Positions 9,165-18,888 of a DNA stretch of 64,000 nucleotides are shown piece after piece. The position numbers and the translations under genes were made by a program. Where the stretch lies: NCBI RefSeq assembly GCF_001306915.1, contig NZ_LJTC01000013.1, positions 62,001 to 126,000 of the forward strand, written 5' to 3'. The DNA is from Pseudoalteromonas lipolytica. Lineage in GTDB: Bacteria; Pseudomonadota; Gammaproteobacteria; Enterobacterales; Alteromonadaceae. The stretch's first letter is position 1. Each line of letters starts with the position of its first letter. The notes below the pieces were generated by a model. That model saw only the letters and a list, made by a program, of their open reading frames with translations, made no database searches and was not told the origin of the DNA.

Positions 9165-11795
9165 ATGACTGACCAAATTGCTGTATTTACTAACGTCGGT
9201 GAGCGTACCAATGTAACTGGTTCGGCTATGTTTAAGCGCTTAATCATGGAAGAAGATTACGAGACCGCTCTTAACGTTGCCCGTGAACAGGTAGAAAATG
9301 GCGCGCAAGTGATTGATATCAACATGGATGAAGCCATGTTGGACTCAAAAGCGGCGATGGTAAAGTTTTTAAACTTAATTGCCTCAGAGCCAGATATCTC
9401 AAAAGTACCGATCATGGTCGACTCATCGAAATGGGACGTGATTGAAGCGGGCTTAAAGTGTATTCAAGGTAAGGCCATTGTAAACTCAATTTCACTAAAA
9501 GAAGGTGAAGAGCCGTTCATCCGCCAAGCTAAGTTAATTAAACGCTTTGGTGCTGCTGCGGTTGTAATGGCGTTTGATGAAACTGGGCAAGCAGAAACTG
9601 CTGATCGTAAGTTCGAGATTTGTCAGCGTAGCTACAAAATACTCGTTGATGATATTGGCTTTCCGCCAGAAGACATTATTTTTGACCCGAACATTTTTGC
9701 CGTCGCAACGGGCATTGAAGAGCACGATAACTACGCTGTTGAGTTTATTGAAGGTACGCGTCGAATTAAACAAGGCTTACCGCACTGTAAAGTGTCGGGC
9801 GGTGTATCGAATGTGTCGTTCTCGTTCCGTGGTAACAACCCAGTACGTGAGGCTATTCACTCTGTGTTTTTATATCACGCGATTAAAGCGGGTATGGACA
9901 TGGGCATTGTAAATGCGGGCCAATTAGCGGTTTACGATGATATCCCTGAAGAGTTGCGCAAAGCTGTAGAAGATGTGATCCTCAATACCGACCCAGGTGC
10001 CGGTGAACGACTTGTTGAACTTGCACCAAAATACTCAGGTATGACGCAAGCAGAGAAAGTTGAAGATTTAGAGTGGCGTACTTGGCCTGTCGAAAAGCGC
10101 CTAGAGCATGCGTTAGTAAAAGGCATTACCGAGTACATCGATGAAGATACCGAAGAGTGCCGCAAGGGCAAAGCTAAGCCTATCGAAGTGATTGAAGGCC
10201 CACTTATGGACGGCATGAACGTTGTAGGTGACTTATTTGGCGCGGGTAAAATGTTCTTACCACAGGTTGTTAAGTCTGCTCGTGTGATGAAGCGCGCCGT
10301 TGCCTATCTTGACCCTTTCATTGAAGCCGAAAAAGAAGAGGGCGCAACCAACGGTAAAGTGGTTATGGCAACCGTTAAGGGTGACGTACACGACATTGGT
10401 AAGAATATTGTAGGCGTGGTACTGCAGTGTAATAACTACGAGGTTATCGACCTTGGTGTGATGGTGCCGGCAGAGAAAATCTTGCAAACCGCCATTGACG
10501 AAAAAGCCGACATTATTGGTTTATCAGGGCTTATTACCCCTTCGCTTGATGAAATGGTGCATGTTGCGAAAGAAATGACTCGTCGTGGTTTTGAATTACC
10601 GCTACTGATTGGTGGTGCAACAACCTCTAAAGCGCATACCGCGGTTAAAATTGAGCCTCAGTATGATAAAGGTGTGGTTTATGTCAATAACGCCAGCCGC
10701 GCTGTAGGTGTGGTTTCTAATTTATTGTCGAAAGAGTTAAAGCCAGCATTTTTAGAGAAAACCAAGGCTGAGTATGAAAAAGTACGTGAACAACAAGCAC
10801 GTAAAAAGCCGCGCTCAAAACCCGTTACTTTACAGCGTGCTCGCGACAACGCTGTAAAACTTGATTGGGACAACTACACACCACCTGTGCCTAAAAAGCT
10901 AGGTGTGACTGAATTTAAAGATGTTTCGATTGCGACGTTAAGACAGTACATCGACTGGACTCCTTATTTCATGACGTGGTCAATCGCTGGTAAGTACCCA
11001 CGTATTCTTGAAGATGAAATTGTAGGTGAACAGGCTAAAAGCTTATTCGCTGATGCTAATGCAATGCTTGATGAGCTAGAGCAATCAGGTGCACTACAAC
11101 CTCTAGGTGTCATTGGTTTATTCCCTGCAAACCGAGTAGGGGATGACATTGAGATTTACACTGATGAGTCGCGTACAACGCTTTTAACTACATCGTGTCA
11201 TTTACGCCAACAAACTGAAAAAACCGACTTTGCTAACTACTGTTTAGCTGACTATATTGCGCCTAAAGGCACTCCTGACTACTTTGGTGCGTTTGCGGTT
11301 ACCGGTGGTCTTGAAGAAGACGACCTTGCCGATGCCTTCGATGCTAAGCAAGATGATTATAATAAGATTATGGTTAAAGCCGTTGCAGACCGTTTAGCTG
11401 AGGCGTTTGCTGAGTACTTGCATGAGCAAGTGCGTAAAGAGTATTGGGGCTATGCGGTAGATGAAAATCTATCGAACGATGAACTTATTCGTGAAAACTA
11501 CCAAGGTATTCGCCCAGCGCCAGGTTATCCGGCTTGTCCTGAACATACAGAGAAGAAGAAAATCTGGCAGTTACTTGATACCGAACAGCGTATCGGCATG
11601 AAGCTAACAAGTTCATACGCAATGTGGCCGGGTGCGGCGGTTTCTGGTTGGTATTTCTCTCACCCTGAAGCTAAGTACTACGCAGTGGCGCAAATTCAAC
11701 AAGATCAGGTTGAAGATTACGCTAAGCGTACCAACATGACGCTTGCAGAAGCCGAGCGTTGGTTGTCGCCTAACTTGGGCTATGAACCGGAATAA
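9165..11795 (+). CDS. metH: Methionine synthase, folate/cobalamin/reactivation half (split MetH)
   Basis: The 876 residues hold the remaining MetH modules in order: pterin-binding (methyltetrahydrofolate) domain beginning at [11 protein letters not shown], the cobalamin cap, the B12 domain with DVHDIGKN (His409 as lower cobalt ligand) and [11 protein letters not shown], and the C-terminal adenosylmethionine activation domain with [15 protein letters not shown]. It lacks the homocysteine domain, which is in the preceding gene. It has its own ribosome site (AGGAA, nt 9155-9159, before ATG at 9165), so it looks like a real second cistron rather than a damaged gene. It ends the met operon, followed by a terminator. 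Confidence 0.94.
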   Translation: MTDQIAVFTNVGERTNVTGSAMFKRLIMEEDYETALNVAREQVENGAQVIDINMDEAMLDSKAAMVKFLNLIASEPDISKVPIMVDSSKWDVIEAGLKCIQGKAIVNSISLKEGEEPFIRQAKLIKRFGAAAVVMAFDETGQAETADRKFEICQRSYKILVDDIGFPPEDIIFDPNIFAVATGIEEHDNYAVEFIEGTRRIKQGLPHCKVSGGVSNVSFSFRGNNPVREAIHSVFLYHAIKAGMDMGIVNAGQLAVYDDIPEELRKAVEDVILNTDPGAGERLVELAPKYSGMTQAEKVEDLEWRTWPVEKRLEHALVKGITEYIDEDTEECRKGKAKPIEVIEGPLMDGMNVVGDLFGAGKMFLPQVVKSARVMKRAVAYLDPFIEAEKEEGATNGKVVMATVKGDVHDIGKNIVGVVLQCNNYEVIDLGVMVPAEKILQTAIDEKADIIGLSGLITPSLDEMVHVAKEMTRRGFELPLLIGGATTSKAHTAVKIEPQYDKGVVYVNNASRAVGVVSNLLSKELKPAFLEKTKAEYEKVREQQARKKPRSKPVTLQRARDNAVKLDWDNYTPPVPKKLGVTEFKDVSIATLRQYIDWTPYFMTWSIAGKYPRILEDEIVGEQAKSLFADANAMLDELEQSGALQPLGVIGLFPANRVGDDIEIYTDESRTTLLTTSCHLRQQTEKTDFANYCLADYIAPKGTPDYFGAFAVTGGLEEDDLADAFDAKQDDYNKIMVKAVADRLAEAFAEYLHEQVRKEYWGYAVDENLSNDELIRENYQGIRPAPGYPACPEHTEKKKIWQLLDTEQRIGMKLTSSYAMWPGAAVSGWYFSHPEAKYYAVAQIQQDQVEDYAKRTNMTLAEAERWLSPNLGYEPE

Positions 11796-11827
11796 TAACC
11801 TTTAGTTATTAGCTTTTGTTTAAATTA

Positions 11828-11857
11828 AAAACGAGCCCCCAAATGGCTCGTTTTTTT
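11828..11857 (+). terminator. Terminator of the met operon
   Basis: A 10-bp perfect stem, AAAACGAGCC (11828-11837) with GGCTCGTTTT (11845-11854), a 7-nt loop and a T-run, 32 bases after the methionine synthase stop. Confidence 0.9.
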
Positions 11858-11942
11858 ATGCCCATTTTTTATCATACTTTTTTCTTTTTAATTGCTTTAA
11901 TACTGGCAAATTCCTTCTAATTTATATATTTGTGTTAAAGTT

Positions 11943-12104
11943 ATACCAATTCGCTTAATAAAGTGGTCTATTTTGAGGCAATAAAACCTCGTTGATAACA
12001 AGGCAAAAATTTCGTTATTTAGTTGTTCTAAATCAGAAATTTTTAACGCAGGTAGCGACAGGTTTAATCCCTCAAAATGATTAAGTATTATTGCGGATTG
12101 GTAT
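11943..12104. repeat. Palindromic MITE-like intergenic element, 162 bp
   Basis: The ends are ATACCAAT (11943-11950) and ATTGGTAT (12097-12104). Further matching arms lie at equal distances from the centre: TTTTGAGG (11971-11978) with CCTCAAAA (12070-12077), and AAAAATTTC (12005-12013) with GAAATTTTT (12036-12044). The whole element can fold on itself as an interrupted hairpin. It has no coding capacity and fills most of the 343-base gap between the met operon and the diguanylate cyclase gene. A second element with the same terminal octamer lies at 49816-49943. Confidence 0.75.
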
Positions 12105-12138
12105 TGTTGAGATTGATCAAAAAATCTAAGGTGAAATA

Positions 12139-13179
12139 GTGATTGATACAGTGAATGCAAGTGACAAAGATAAAGCACGATTTTTACGTGTTTTTGCATT
12201 TATTGGTTCAATCACCTCGTTTTTAATGGCGATCACCAGCTATCAAGATGGTTACCATGCCCTTAGCTATTTATTGATTATTGGCGGCTTTGTGTTTGCC
12301 TCACCTTTTGTCATTAAAAATCGTGACGAAACCATCGCAGTACTTATGCTGTACGCTCTCTATTCGATGATGTGTTATTTAATTGTCTCTGGGGGGAGTA
12401 ATGGCACTGGGCCGTTATGGCTATTTATCGTCTCTCCTGTGACATTTTTTATTCGTGGTTTAAAGCGCGGGGCGTTTGATCTTATCTTGCTTGCCATTAT
12501 TATCTCGGTGCTTTTCTACTTTACCGATCGATTTGGTTACTACAGCTATCCGAGTCATTATTTTCCTACACGGGTCATGCTGTGCTTCTCTATTTTATGT
12601 ATTTTGGGTGGCTTCTACGAATATTATCGCAACAAATACAGTTTGCAGTTAATGGAGCAACTTAAACTTAATCAAAAGCTGGCTCGTACTGACGCAATGA
12701 CAGAACTCGCTAACCGTCGCTATGCAACAGAATACTTGCAAGATAAGCGCTTTGGCGAAGGAGCTGTGTTCTTGCTGATGGATGTTGATAACTTTAAACA
12801 AATCAACGACACCTACGGTCATCAAGTGGGCGATGAGGTGCTAATATTTTTCGCTGATGTATTTAAAAACGTGTGCACAGAAGAAGATATTATTTCCCGT
12901 TGGGGCGGCGAAGAGTTTTTAATTGTGATCCCAACAGGGCATGAGCTTAGAGCCAGAAAAGTCGCTGAAAAAATCCATAAGAAGCTCGCTGAAAAGCCAT
13001 TTACGAGTGACCAGCATCGGTTTCATGTCACCTTAAGTATTGGCCTGTACGTGCGCGTCGCTGATGAGAGCATGGATCATTGCTTAAACATTGCTGATAA
13101 ACGACTTTACCGCGCTAAATCACAAGGTAAAAATCAAACGGTTGCTGAAGTAGATTTAGCAAAGCATGAGCCTGCTTGA
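12139..13179 (+). CDS. Membrane-anchored diguanylate cyclase (GGDEF)
   Basis: Makes cyclic di-GMP from two GTP at the inner membrane. The first 160 or so residues hold five to six hydrophobic helices with short loops and no recognised sensor domain; then a short linker leads into a GGDEF domain with MDVDNFKQINDTYGH and the active site RWGGEEF (GGEEF at 256-260). The usual inhibitory RxxD site would fall at residues 247-250, where TEED is found, so the key Arg is missing and product inhibition is probably weak or absent (inference). The GTG start at 12139 follows AAGGTGA closely; other GTG starts a few codons later are possible. The promoter region contains the palindromic element. Confidence 0.92.
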   Translation: MIDTVNASDKDKARFLRVFAFIGSITSFLMAITSYQDGYHALSYLLIIGGFVFASPFVIKNRDETIAVLMLYALYSMMCYLIVSGGSNGTGPLWLFIVSPVTFFIRGLKRGAFDLILLAIIISVLFYFTDRFGYYSYPSHYFPTRVMLCFSILCILGGFYEYYRNKYSLQLMEQLKLNQKLARTDAMTELANRRYATEYLQDKRFGEGAVFLLMDVDNFKQINDTYGHQVGDEVLIFFADVFKNVCTEEDIISRWGGEEFLIVIPTGHELRARKVAEKIHKKLAEKPFTSDQHRFHVTLSIGLYVRVADESMDHCLNIADKRLYRAKSQGKNQTVAEVDLAKHEPA

Positions 13180-13344
13180 TAAATATTTGCTCTTCGACTG
13201 TATTAACTTAGCTGTTGTTTGTTGGTTATTTATGTATGATGTACCCATTATTTACAAGGGCGTGTGAATAGTGAGTTAAGATAAGGAACATCATCAACAT
13301 CTTCTTTCCGTTAAGTTCGCAGCCTATTTTAAGGCTCATTTTTA

Positions 13345-13881
13345 ATGTCACTTTTAGAATCATTTAAGAAATTGGGTAACTATTTCGGTGCATACAAAGT
13401 ACATCTATGCTCCGAAGTTAAAGGCCAAGTGAGTGAAAATGGCAAACCTTTAATTAATGCAAAAATAGAAAGGCTACTCTGTTTCTCTGACGGAAAATAT
13501 GTAGAAAACTATGTATATACCGATGACAAAGGCGGTTTTTCATTTCCAGAAGCCAATATTCGCTCTAACCAACCAGCTGTGCCATTTGCAGAGCTTTTTA
13601 CATCTCAAATAATAACGCTTATTCATGAAGGCACTAAATATATCTTATGGACATCAAGGTTGTCAGGAACAAAGTATCGCCATGAATATGCTAAAAAATT
13701 AAGTTGTTTGAAAGCAGATATATCTGATGAAAAAGTATCTTTCTTTTTCAGAAATGATGAAGTCCAAGGTTATAAATTAAGTGCTGGTGGTATAGCTCGT
13801 TGGGATGAAGACTTTGAAGTTATAGATCTAGACTCATATTATGGATTATCGGAAATTGAATCTGATGATGAAGACCATTAA
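13345..13881 (+). CDS. DUF6795-like protein, possible partner of the lipase
   Basis: A 178-residue protein without signal peptide or membrane helix. Residues 25-65 (EVKGQVSENGKPLINAKI, then TDDKGGFSFPE) look like a carboxypeptidase-regulatory or transthyretin-like beta-sandwich, as in the family I recall as DUF6795. Function is unknown. It lies 21 bases before the lipase reading frame, in DNA that is visibly more AT-rich than its neighbours. This pairing suggests a joint role, for example a partner, carrier or immunity protein for a secreted lipase (inference). Family name is from memory and was not searched. Confidence 0.65.
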   Translation: MSLLESFKKLGNYFGAYKVHLCSEVKGQVSENGKPLINAKIERLLCFSDGKYVENYVYTDDKGGFSFPEANIRSNQPAVPFAELFTSQIITLIHEGTKYILWTSRLSGTKYRHEYAKKLSCLKADISDEKVSFFFRNDEVQGYKLSAGGIARWDEDFEVIDLDSYYGLSEIESDDEDH

Positions 13882-13902
13882 TTCTAATATAGGGAAATAA
13901 AT

Positions 13903-15044
13903 ATGAAAACATTAACGCCAGCTTTTGCTGCTGATTTTGCCGCATTGGCCTATGAAACGTTGGAAAGAGCCCCATTAGAGTCTATGGAATATTATGGCCG
14001 ATTAGAACATACTTTTCAATGGAAGCTGGTTCTATAAAAGGTGTCAGTGGCTCTATTCTTGAACGAGTTTTTAGTCATTCGACCAACTTTGGTTGTATAG
14101 CAAAAGCTAAAAAGGGATTATTTGATGGTGATTATGTCTTAGCATTACGCGGCACAGCTAAAATGCGAGATGTGATTACTGATCTCAATTGTGGTCTGAG
14201 TACCTGTAGTAATAATCAGCCTGTACATGCGGGATTTAATCATACTTTTAATTCATTTAGAAAGCAGCTAGAGCAATTCTTTAATAAAAGAGCAAATCAA
14301 AAACTAAATATACATGTTGTGGGCCATAGCTTAGGCGGTGCTTTGGCTAACTTAGCTGCGAATTGGTTAAAAAATCACTTTGGTGCAAATGTGAAGCTTT
14401 ATACATTTGGTGCTCCAAGAGTTGGTTATCATAGCTTTGCTTTACAGACGGAAGCTGCAACAAATAACCATGTTTATCGCTGTGTACATGCCGCCGACCC
14501 TGTACCTTTAGTGCCAGTGTGGCCATTTATGCATACTGAAAAAGAGTATATTTTAAATGGTGCTGCCACAATTACTCCAAAAGCTCATAGAATGACAGAT
14601 CAAACGCCAGGCTACTTAAATACTGCTAGTAGCTTTAAAAGTTATGCTGCTATAAGTAGAGGAATGGAAAAAAGAATACAAGAAGAAGTCAGGCTTGATT
14701 ATGAAAAACGGTTAGAGTGCACTCGTACTTCTCGTTGGGCAAGAAAAATAGGCGCAGCGTTAATTACTCATTTACGTGATACAGGTAAGTTATATGCTAT
14801 ACAAAACCATTACACAAATACACTTACCGTTTATGATCAAATAGCTAAAGCTCTGACTGATAGTATTGATTTATCTAAAAGCTATACTAGTGATGTGAAG
14901 GGGATCTTAGGTTACATGCTGGCTTTTTGTGGCTATCCATTTAAAGCTATCTCGTTTACATATGCATCCATCAGACATATTTTGAAATTGATGCTCACTA
15001 ATGTATTTTCTCTTGCAGGCCAAGCAATAGCTCTAACAAAATAA
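13903..15044 (+). pseudogene. Class 3 lipase, apparently frameshifted near its N-terminus
   Basis: Alpha/beta-hydrolase of the lipase class 3 family. The nucleophile motif is GHSLGGALAN, with a likely Asp in HAADPVPLVP and a likely His in KAHRMTD. A start at 13903 (after AGGGAAAT) opens MKTLTPAFAADFAALAYETL, a typical N-terminus for these lipases, but this frame stops at 14035-14037. The main frame opens 1 base out of phase from the ATG at 14019. Adding one T to the TTTT run at 14013-14016 would join them into about 380 residues. So the gene is a fresh pseudogene, a sequencing error, or a shortened 341-residue protein starting at 14019, where I see no good ribosome site. The C-terminal 150 residues are a less conserved, partly amphipathic region. 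Confidence 0.75.
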
Positions 15045-15049
15045 ATACA

Positions 15050-15070
15050 AAAGCCGCCAATGGCGGCTTT
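15050..15070. terminator. Bidirectional hairpin terminator between lipase and csbD-like gene
   Basis: A 9-bp stem, AAAGCCGCC (15050-15058) with GGCGGCTTT (15062-15070), and a 3-nt loop, placed between two convergent genes. The T-runs are modest on both strands. Confidence 0.75.
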
Positions 15071-15084
15071 GTTAGGCTGCGAAA

Positions 15085-15282
15085 CTAATGGCTTTTTTCA
15101 AAGTCGTTGACTTCACGCTCAGCTTCTTCCTTTGATTTACCGTATTTTTGCTGAAGTTTACCAACCAGCTCTTTACGGCTACCTTCAATTTTATCTAAAT
15201 CATCATTGGTAAGGTCACCCCATTTACGTTGTGCTTTACCTTTAAGCTCTTTCCAATTGCCTTCTAAACGATCGCTGTTCAT
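15085..15282 (-). CDS. CsbD family stress protein
   Basis: A 65-residue, highly charged, soluble protein of the CsbD/YjbJ family; members are abundant stress or stationary-phase proteins of unknown mechanism. The pattern LEGNWKELKGKAQRKWGDLT at the N-terminus and EGSRKELVGKLQQKYG in the middle are characteristic. Two ATG codons are adjacent (15285 and 15282); the AAGGAG site is six bases from the second, three from the first, so I use 15282. Monocistronic by context. Confidence 0.92.
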   Translation of the reverse strand: MNSDRLEGNWKELKGKAQRKWGDLTNDDLDKIEGSRKELVGKLQQKYGKSKEEAEREVNDFEKSH

Positions 15283-15477
15283 CATAATCTCCTTACTCTG
15301 TTAAACATTCACCTTAGTAAGAGCAATCGCTGTACCAATTTGGTGAAACTCATTAAGTGATTGATTTGTAATTATTTTGTGTTTTTGAATCTAATGAGTG
15401 GAATTTAAAAGTTTGCAATTACTACGTAGTTTTTAGAATCAGCCTGTAATATTTTCTGTTGCGCTAGTTTTAGATAC

Positions 15478-16245
15478 TTAGTGGCTCTTAGATGTATAGC
15501 GATTGATTATCCGCGTGTATTCTTCAGTTGATTTTAGTTTACGTAAACTCTCGTTAAACCGGTCTCTTAAGGCTTCATCATGAAACAAAAAACCATTGGG
15601 GCTTTTGCCGAACAAAGCAAACCGCTGCACCGGTTCAGACACATCAACCTCCCCATGTTTTGTAATTAACGCTCGGTAGTAGTCAAAAATTTTTCCGTCC
15701 ATTTGGATCACTTCATACCGTTCACGATATAAAAGCCGTACTTGGGTTGATTGGTCGTATGTTTCTGAATAATTAGGATTTTCTTTTGCCATGTCGCGAT
15801 ATTCAGGTGAAAGTCGCGCTTTAGCACCTTGCCAAGATAGCACGGTATGATGTTTTAGTTGGGCGATGGACTTGAGGTCGAAATTTCGCTTGGCTAGGCT
15901 AAACGCAAAGTTCTCATAGTTGTAAGCAATATCTGAAAAGTAACCGTTCATTTGATTAGCTTCAATAACTTTATTGTTTATATCAGATACTACATCAACT
16001 AAGTTTTCATTATATAAAAGGATCCGTCTTGCATAAGGCACGTAGACGAATTGTAGTTGGTAACCTTGAGCACCCAGTGTCGCGTGAAGTAAGTCAGGAA
16101 TAATGCCTGTGTTGTCTTCAGCCATCACCCAAGGTGGAAGTGTATTGCCAAGTGCAACCGTAATCTTTTGCTGGCTATATGCTTTTTGAAGCGGTAAAGC
16201 TAAAAATAGCAAGGTGATTAAAATACGGGTGTAAATCCTGAACAA
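15478..16245 (-). CDS. Periplasmic solute-binding-like protein (SBP family 3 fold)
   Basis: A 255-residue protein with a signal peptide (hydrophobic residues 8-24, probable cleavage after AYS near 25) and the start of a periplasmic binding-protein fold: ITVALGNTLPPWVMAEDNTGIIPDLLHATLG, split here as ITVALG and GIIPDLLHATLG, is typical of the family 3 amino-acid binding fold. No permease or ATPase genes are nearby, so it is an orphan. Many Alteromonadales have such orphans and their role is unknown; it may be a sensor partner rather than a transporter part. The ligand cannot be inferred. Confidence 0.75.
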   Translation of the reverse strand: MFRIYTRILITLLFLALPLQKAYSQQKITVALGNTLPPWVMAEDNTGIIPDLLHATLGAQGYQLQFVYVPYARRILLYNENLVDVVSDINNKVIEANQMNGYFSDIAYNYENFAFSLAKRNFDLKSIAQLKHHTVLSWQGAKARLSPEYRDMAKENPNYSETYDQSTQVRLLYRERYEVIQMDGKIFDYYRALITKHGEVDVSEPVQRFALFGKSPNGFLFHDEALRDRFNESLRKLKSTEEYTRIINRYTSKSH

Positions 16246-16415
16246 GTTTATTCCTTATTCTGACTTTTGTGCGGTCGTTTAATCAAGAATAAGTCTAAAC
16301 TGGCAGAATGCAATGTTTTCACTTTTTAAAGCCCGAAATAGAAAATAAGCCTATAGCCATCGCAATTTTTAGTTTTTTGATACAATGCGTGAAAAGAAAG
16401 TAAGAGATACCTAAC

Positions 16416-18836
16416 GTGCTGCCAGTTCAAGATATTTATCAATCCCTGTTAACCACATTACAGAGTAACCCAATGGCCTTATTGCAAGCGCCACCGGGAG
16501 CGGGTAAATCAACATGGCTGCCTCTTACCTTAATGCGCGAAGGGCACTTTAAACGCATTGTTATGTTAGAGCCAAGACGACTGGCCGCACGCAATATTGC
16601 CCAGTATTTGGCAAGTCAGCAGAATGAAATAGTCGGTGACAGTGTCGGCTTACGCATTCGTGGCGAATCAAAAGTAAGTTCTACAACTAAACTCGAAATT
16701 GTCACTGAAGGCATGCTGACGCGTATGTTGCAAAATGACCCAGAGCTTAGTGATGTAGACTTACTTATTTTTGATGAATTTCACGAGCGCTCAATTGCCG
16801 CAGATACGGCTTTGGCATTTGCCCTCGAAACACAGGCAGCACTTCGCGATGATTTAAAAATATTGCTGATGTCGGCAACCTTAGACGGCGAACGTTACAG
16901 TGAGTTTTTCAGCTGTCCTATTATTTCATCACAAGGTCGAAGCTACCCTATTGATGAAGTGTATATTCCACTTAAAGACGAAAGCCGTTGGCTCGATGAC
17001 ATACCTGCACTAATAAAACAGGCGCTTAGTGAGCAATCGGGCAGTGCTTTAGTGTTTTTACCTGGACAGCGTGAAATCATGCGCGTTCAGCAGTCTTTAA
17101 ATGATTTAAATGATAGCGTTGAAGTATTTAGCCTGTATGGTGAGCAAAATAAAAAAGAGCAACAAGCTGCTATTGCGCCCGCTAAAAATGGCAAACGCAA
17201 AGTGGTACTAACCACCAATGTCGCTGAAACCAGTTTGACCATTGAAGGAATACGTATTGTGGTTGATAGCGGCAAACGCCGTGCTGCCAGTTTCAATTTA
17301 AAAACTGGTGTTACTGAGCTTGTTACGCAGAGTATTTCTCGTTCTTCAGCTATACAGCGCGCAGGTCGTGCTGGGCGAATTGAGCCGGGGGTTGTGTATC
17401 GTTTAGGCTCTAAGCAAACCTTTGAGCGCCGTAACAGTCATGATGCGCCAGAAATTCTGACCAGTGATATTAGTCAGTTGTTATTAGAGGCAAAGCAGTG
17501 GGGGGCATCACTTGCTGAGCTTAGCTTACTCGACCCACCTAGTAGCCAGCAGATTAAACAGGCAACAGCACTTTTAAAAATGCTCGAAGCCATTGATGAA
17601 AATGAAAAGCTAACAGCCCTTGGCAGCCAAATGCTTAGCTATGGAGCCGATATTCGCCTCTCGCACATGCTCATTAAGGCAAAGCAACTAGAGCAGCACA
17701 TGCCTGGTATTTATGTATTAGCGGGGTATTTAACTGCACTGCTTGAAAGCCGCATTAGTATGCCAGCTGATCTTAATTTGGCATTACACAGTCAGCACAG
17801 TAAACCGCACCCAGTATTTAAGCAGCAATTAAATTATTGGCTATCGCGCTTAAAGCTCAAGCCGGTTAATGAGCTTAAAACAGAGTACTTGTCGCTGCTA
17901 GTGGCACTTGCCTTTCCTGACCGTTTAGCCAAAAAGCGCGGTAATGGTTATTTACTTGCCAATGGTGCGGGCGCCGACTTAAGTGAGGAGTTTTGGCATA
18001 ACGATGACTATATTGCCATTGCGCATATGGGCGGTCATAAGGGAAACCGGGTTTTTGCTGCTGTTGCCTTTATGCCAAGTGAGCTAGAAGATGAGCTTTC
18101 GCATTTATTTGCTGAGCAAACTCGCTGCGAATACGATGAAAAAGCAGGGCGCTTTATCCATCAAGATGAGCTCAAGCTCGGTGCTATCACCATAGCGAGT
18201 CAGCCAAGTAAACAGCCCCTAGATAAGAGCGAACGCACTAAAGCGTGGTTAAACTTATTTAGTAAGCAGGGCTTTTCTTTATTTAATGAACAGCCCGACA
18301 GTGAGCAGTTACTTATTCGAACGAGTTTGGCAAGTAAGCTGTTACCAGAATCATTCCCGCTTTTAAATCATGATGATTTAATTGCCGATAGCCAATGGCT
18401 TGCACCTTATTTGGATGATATTAAAAACCTTGAGCAATTAAAAAAGTTCAATTACAGCGAAGCAATTAAAAGCTGTTTTGATTGGCAGCAGCAAAGTTTA
18501 TTGAATGAACTCCTCCCCTTGCGATTAACGGTGCCAAGTGGTTCAAATGTAAAAGTGAGCTATCAGCTCGATGGTCCTGCGAAGCTCAGTGTGCGCATGC
18601 AAGAAGTGTATGGCATGACTAGCACGCCTTTGCTGGCCCAAGGTAAACTGCCATTATTAATGGAGCTATTATCACCAGCGAGGCGACCGCTGCAGTTAAC
18701 TCAAGACTTAGCTAACTTTTGGCAAACGAGTTACCGCGATGTGCAAAAAGAAATGAAAGGGCGTTATCCAAAACATTTTTGGCCAGACGACCCCGCAACT
18801 AGTCAAGCGACTAATAAAGTAAAAAGTAAGATGTGA
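16416..18836 (+). CDS. hrpB: ATP-dependent helicase HrpB
   Basis: DEAH-type superfamily 2 helicase of 806 residues, the usual HrpB length. Motif I is QAPPGAGKST near residues 24-33, motif Ia EPRRLAARN, motif II DEFHER (a DEFH box, typical of HrpB), motif III MSATLDG, motif V TNVAETSLTI and motif VI QRAGRAGR. The C-terminal HrpB domain includes the YPKHFWPDDP end. Its physiological substrate is unclear; relatives act on RNA. The GTG start at 16416 gives an N-terminus aligned to the E. coli protein; a TACAAT -10-like box is at 16381-16386. An 11-bp hairpin follows but lacks a T-run. Confidence 0.93.
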   Translation: MLPVQDIYQSLLTTLQSNPMALLQAPPGAGKSTWLPLTLMREGHFKRIVMLEPRRLAARNIAQYLASQQNEIVGDSVGLRIRGESKVSSTTKLEIVTEGMLTRMLQNDPELSDVDLLIFDEFHERSIAADTALAFALETQAALRDDLKILLMSATLDGERYSEFFSCPIISSQGRSYPIDEVYIPLKDESRWLDDIPALIKQALSEQSGSALVFLPGQREIMRVQQSLNDLNDSVEVFSLYGEQNKKEQQAAIAPAKNGKRKVVLTTNVAETSLTIEGIRIVVDSGKRRAASFNLKTGVTELVTQSISRSSAIQRAGRAGRIEPGVVYRLGSKQTFERRNSHDAPEILTSDISQLLLEAKQWGASLAELSLLDPPSSQQIKQATALLKMLEAIDENEKLTALGSQMLSYGADIRLSHMLIKAKQLEQHMPGIYVLAGYLTALLESRISMPADLNLALHSQHSKPHPVFKQQLNYWLSRLKLKPVNELKTEYLSLLVALAFPDRLAKKRGNGYLLANGAGADLSEEFWHNDDYIAIAHMGGHKGNRVFAAVAFMPSELEDELSHLFAEQTRCEYDEKAGRFIHQDELKLGAITIASQPSKQPLDKSERTKAWLNLFSKQGFSLFNEQPDSEQLLIRTSLASKLLPESFPLLNHDDLIADSQWLAPYLDDIKNLEQLKKFNYSEAIKSCFDWQQQSLLNELLPLRLTVPSGSNVKVSYQLDGPAKLSVRMQEVYGMTSTPLLAQGKLPLLMELLSPARRPLQLTQDLANFWQTSYRDVQKEMKGRYPKHFWPDDPATSQATNKVKSKM

Positions 18837-18841
18837 TTTTA

Positions 18842-18870
18842 ATGAAGCTGAGTGCTTAGCTCAGCTTCAT
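18842..18870 (+). other. Hairpin downstream of hrpB without T-tract
   Basis: An 11-bp perfect inverted repeat (18842-18852 with 18860-18870, loop of 7). It begins six bases after the hrpB stop and 18 bases before the next ATG. No poly-T follows, so it may be an mRNA 3' stabilising stem or weak terminator. Confidence 0.5.
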
Positions 18871-18888
18871 CACTTGCCTTAGAGCTGC

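Noticed and set aside
9146..9165. The methionine synthase junction as a sequencing error
   Set aside because: The downstream gene has its own ribosome site and start, and the split is at the module border, so a real two-gene form is simpler, though reads should be checked.
15334..15420. ATTTGGT and inverted ACTCATTA/TAATGAGT upstream of csbD as a third mobile element
   Set aside because: The arms are only eight bases with a 40-base loop and the ends do not match ATACCAAT.
18842..18870. Hairpin after hrpB as an intrinsic terminator
   Set aside because: No T-run follows and the next start codon is 18 bases away.
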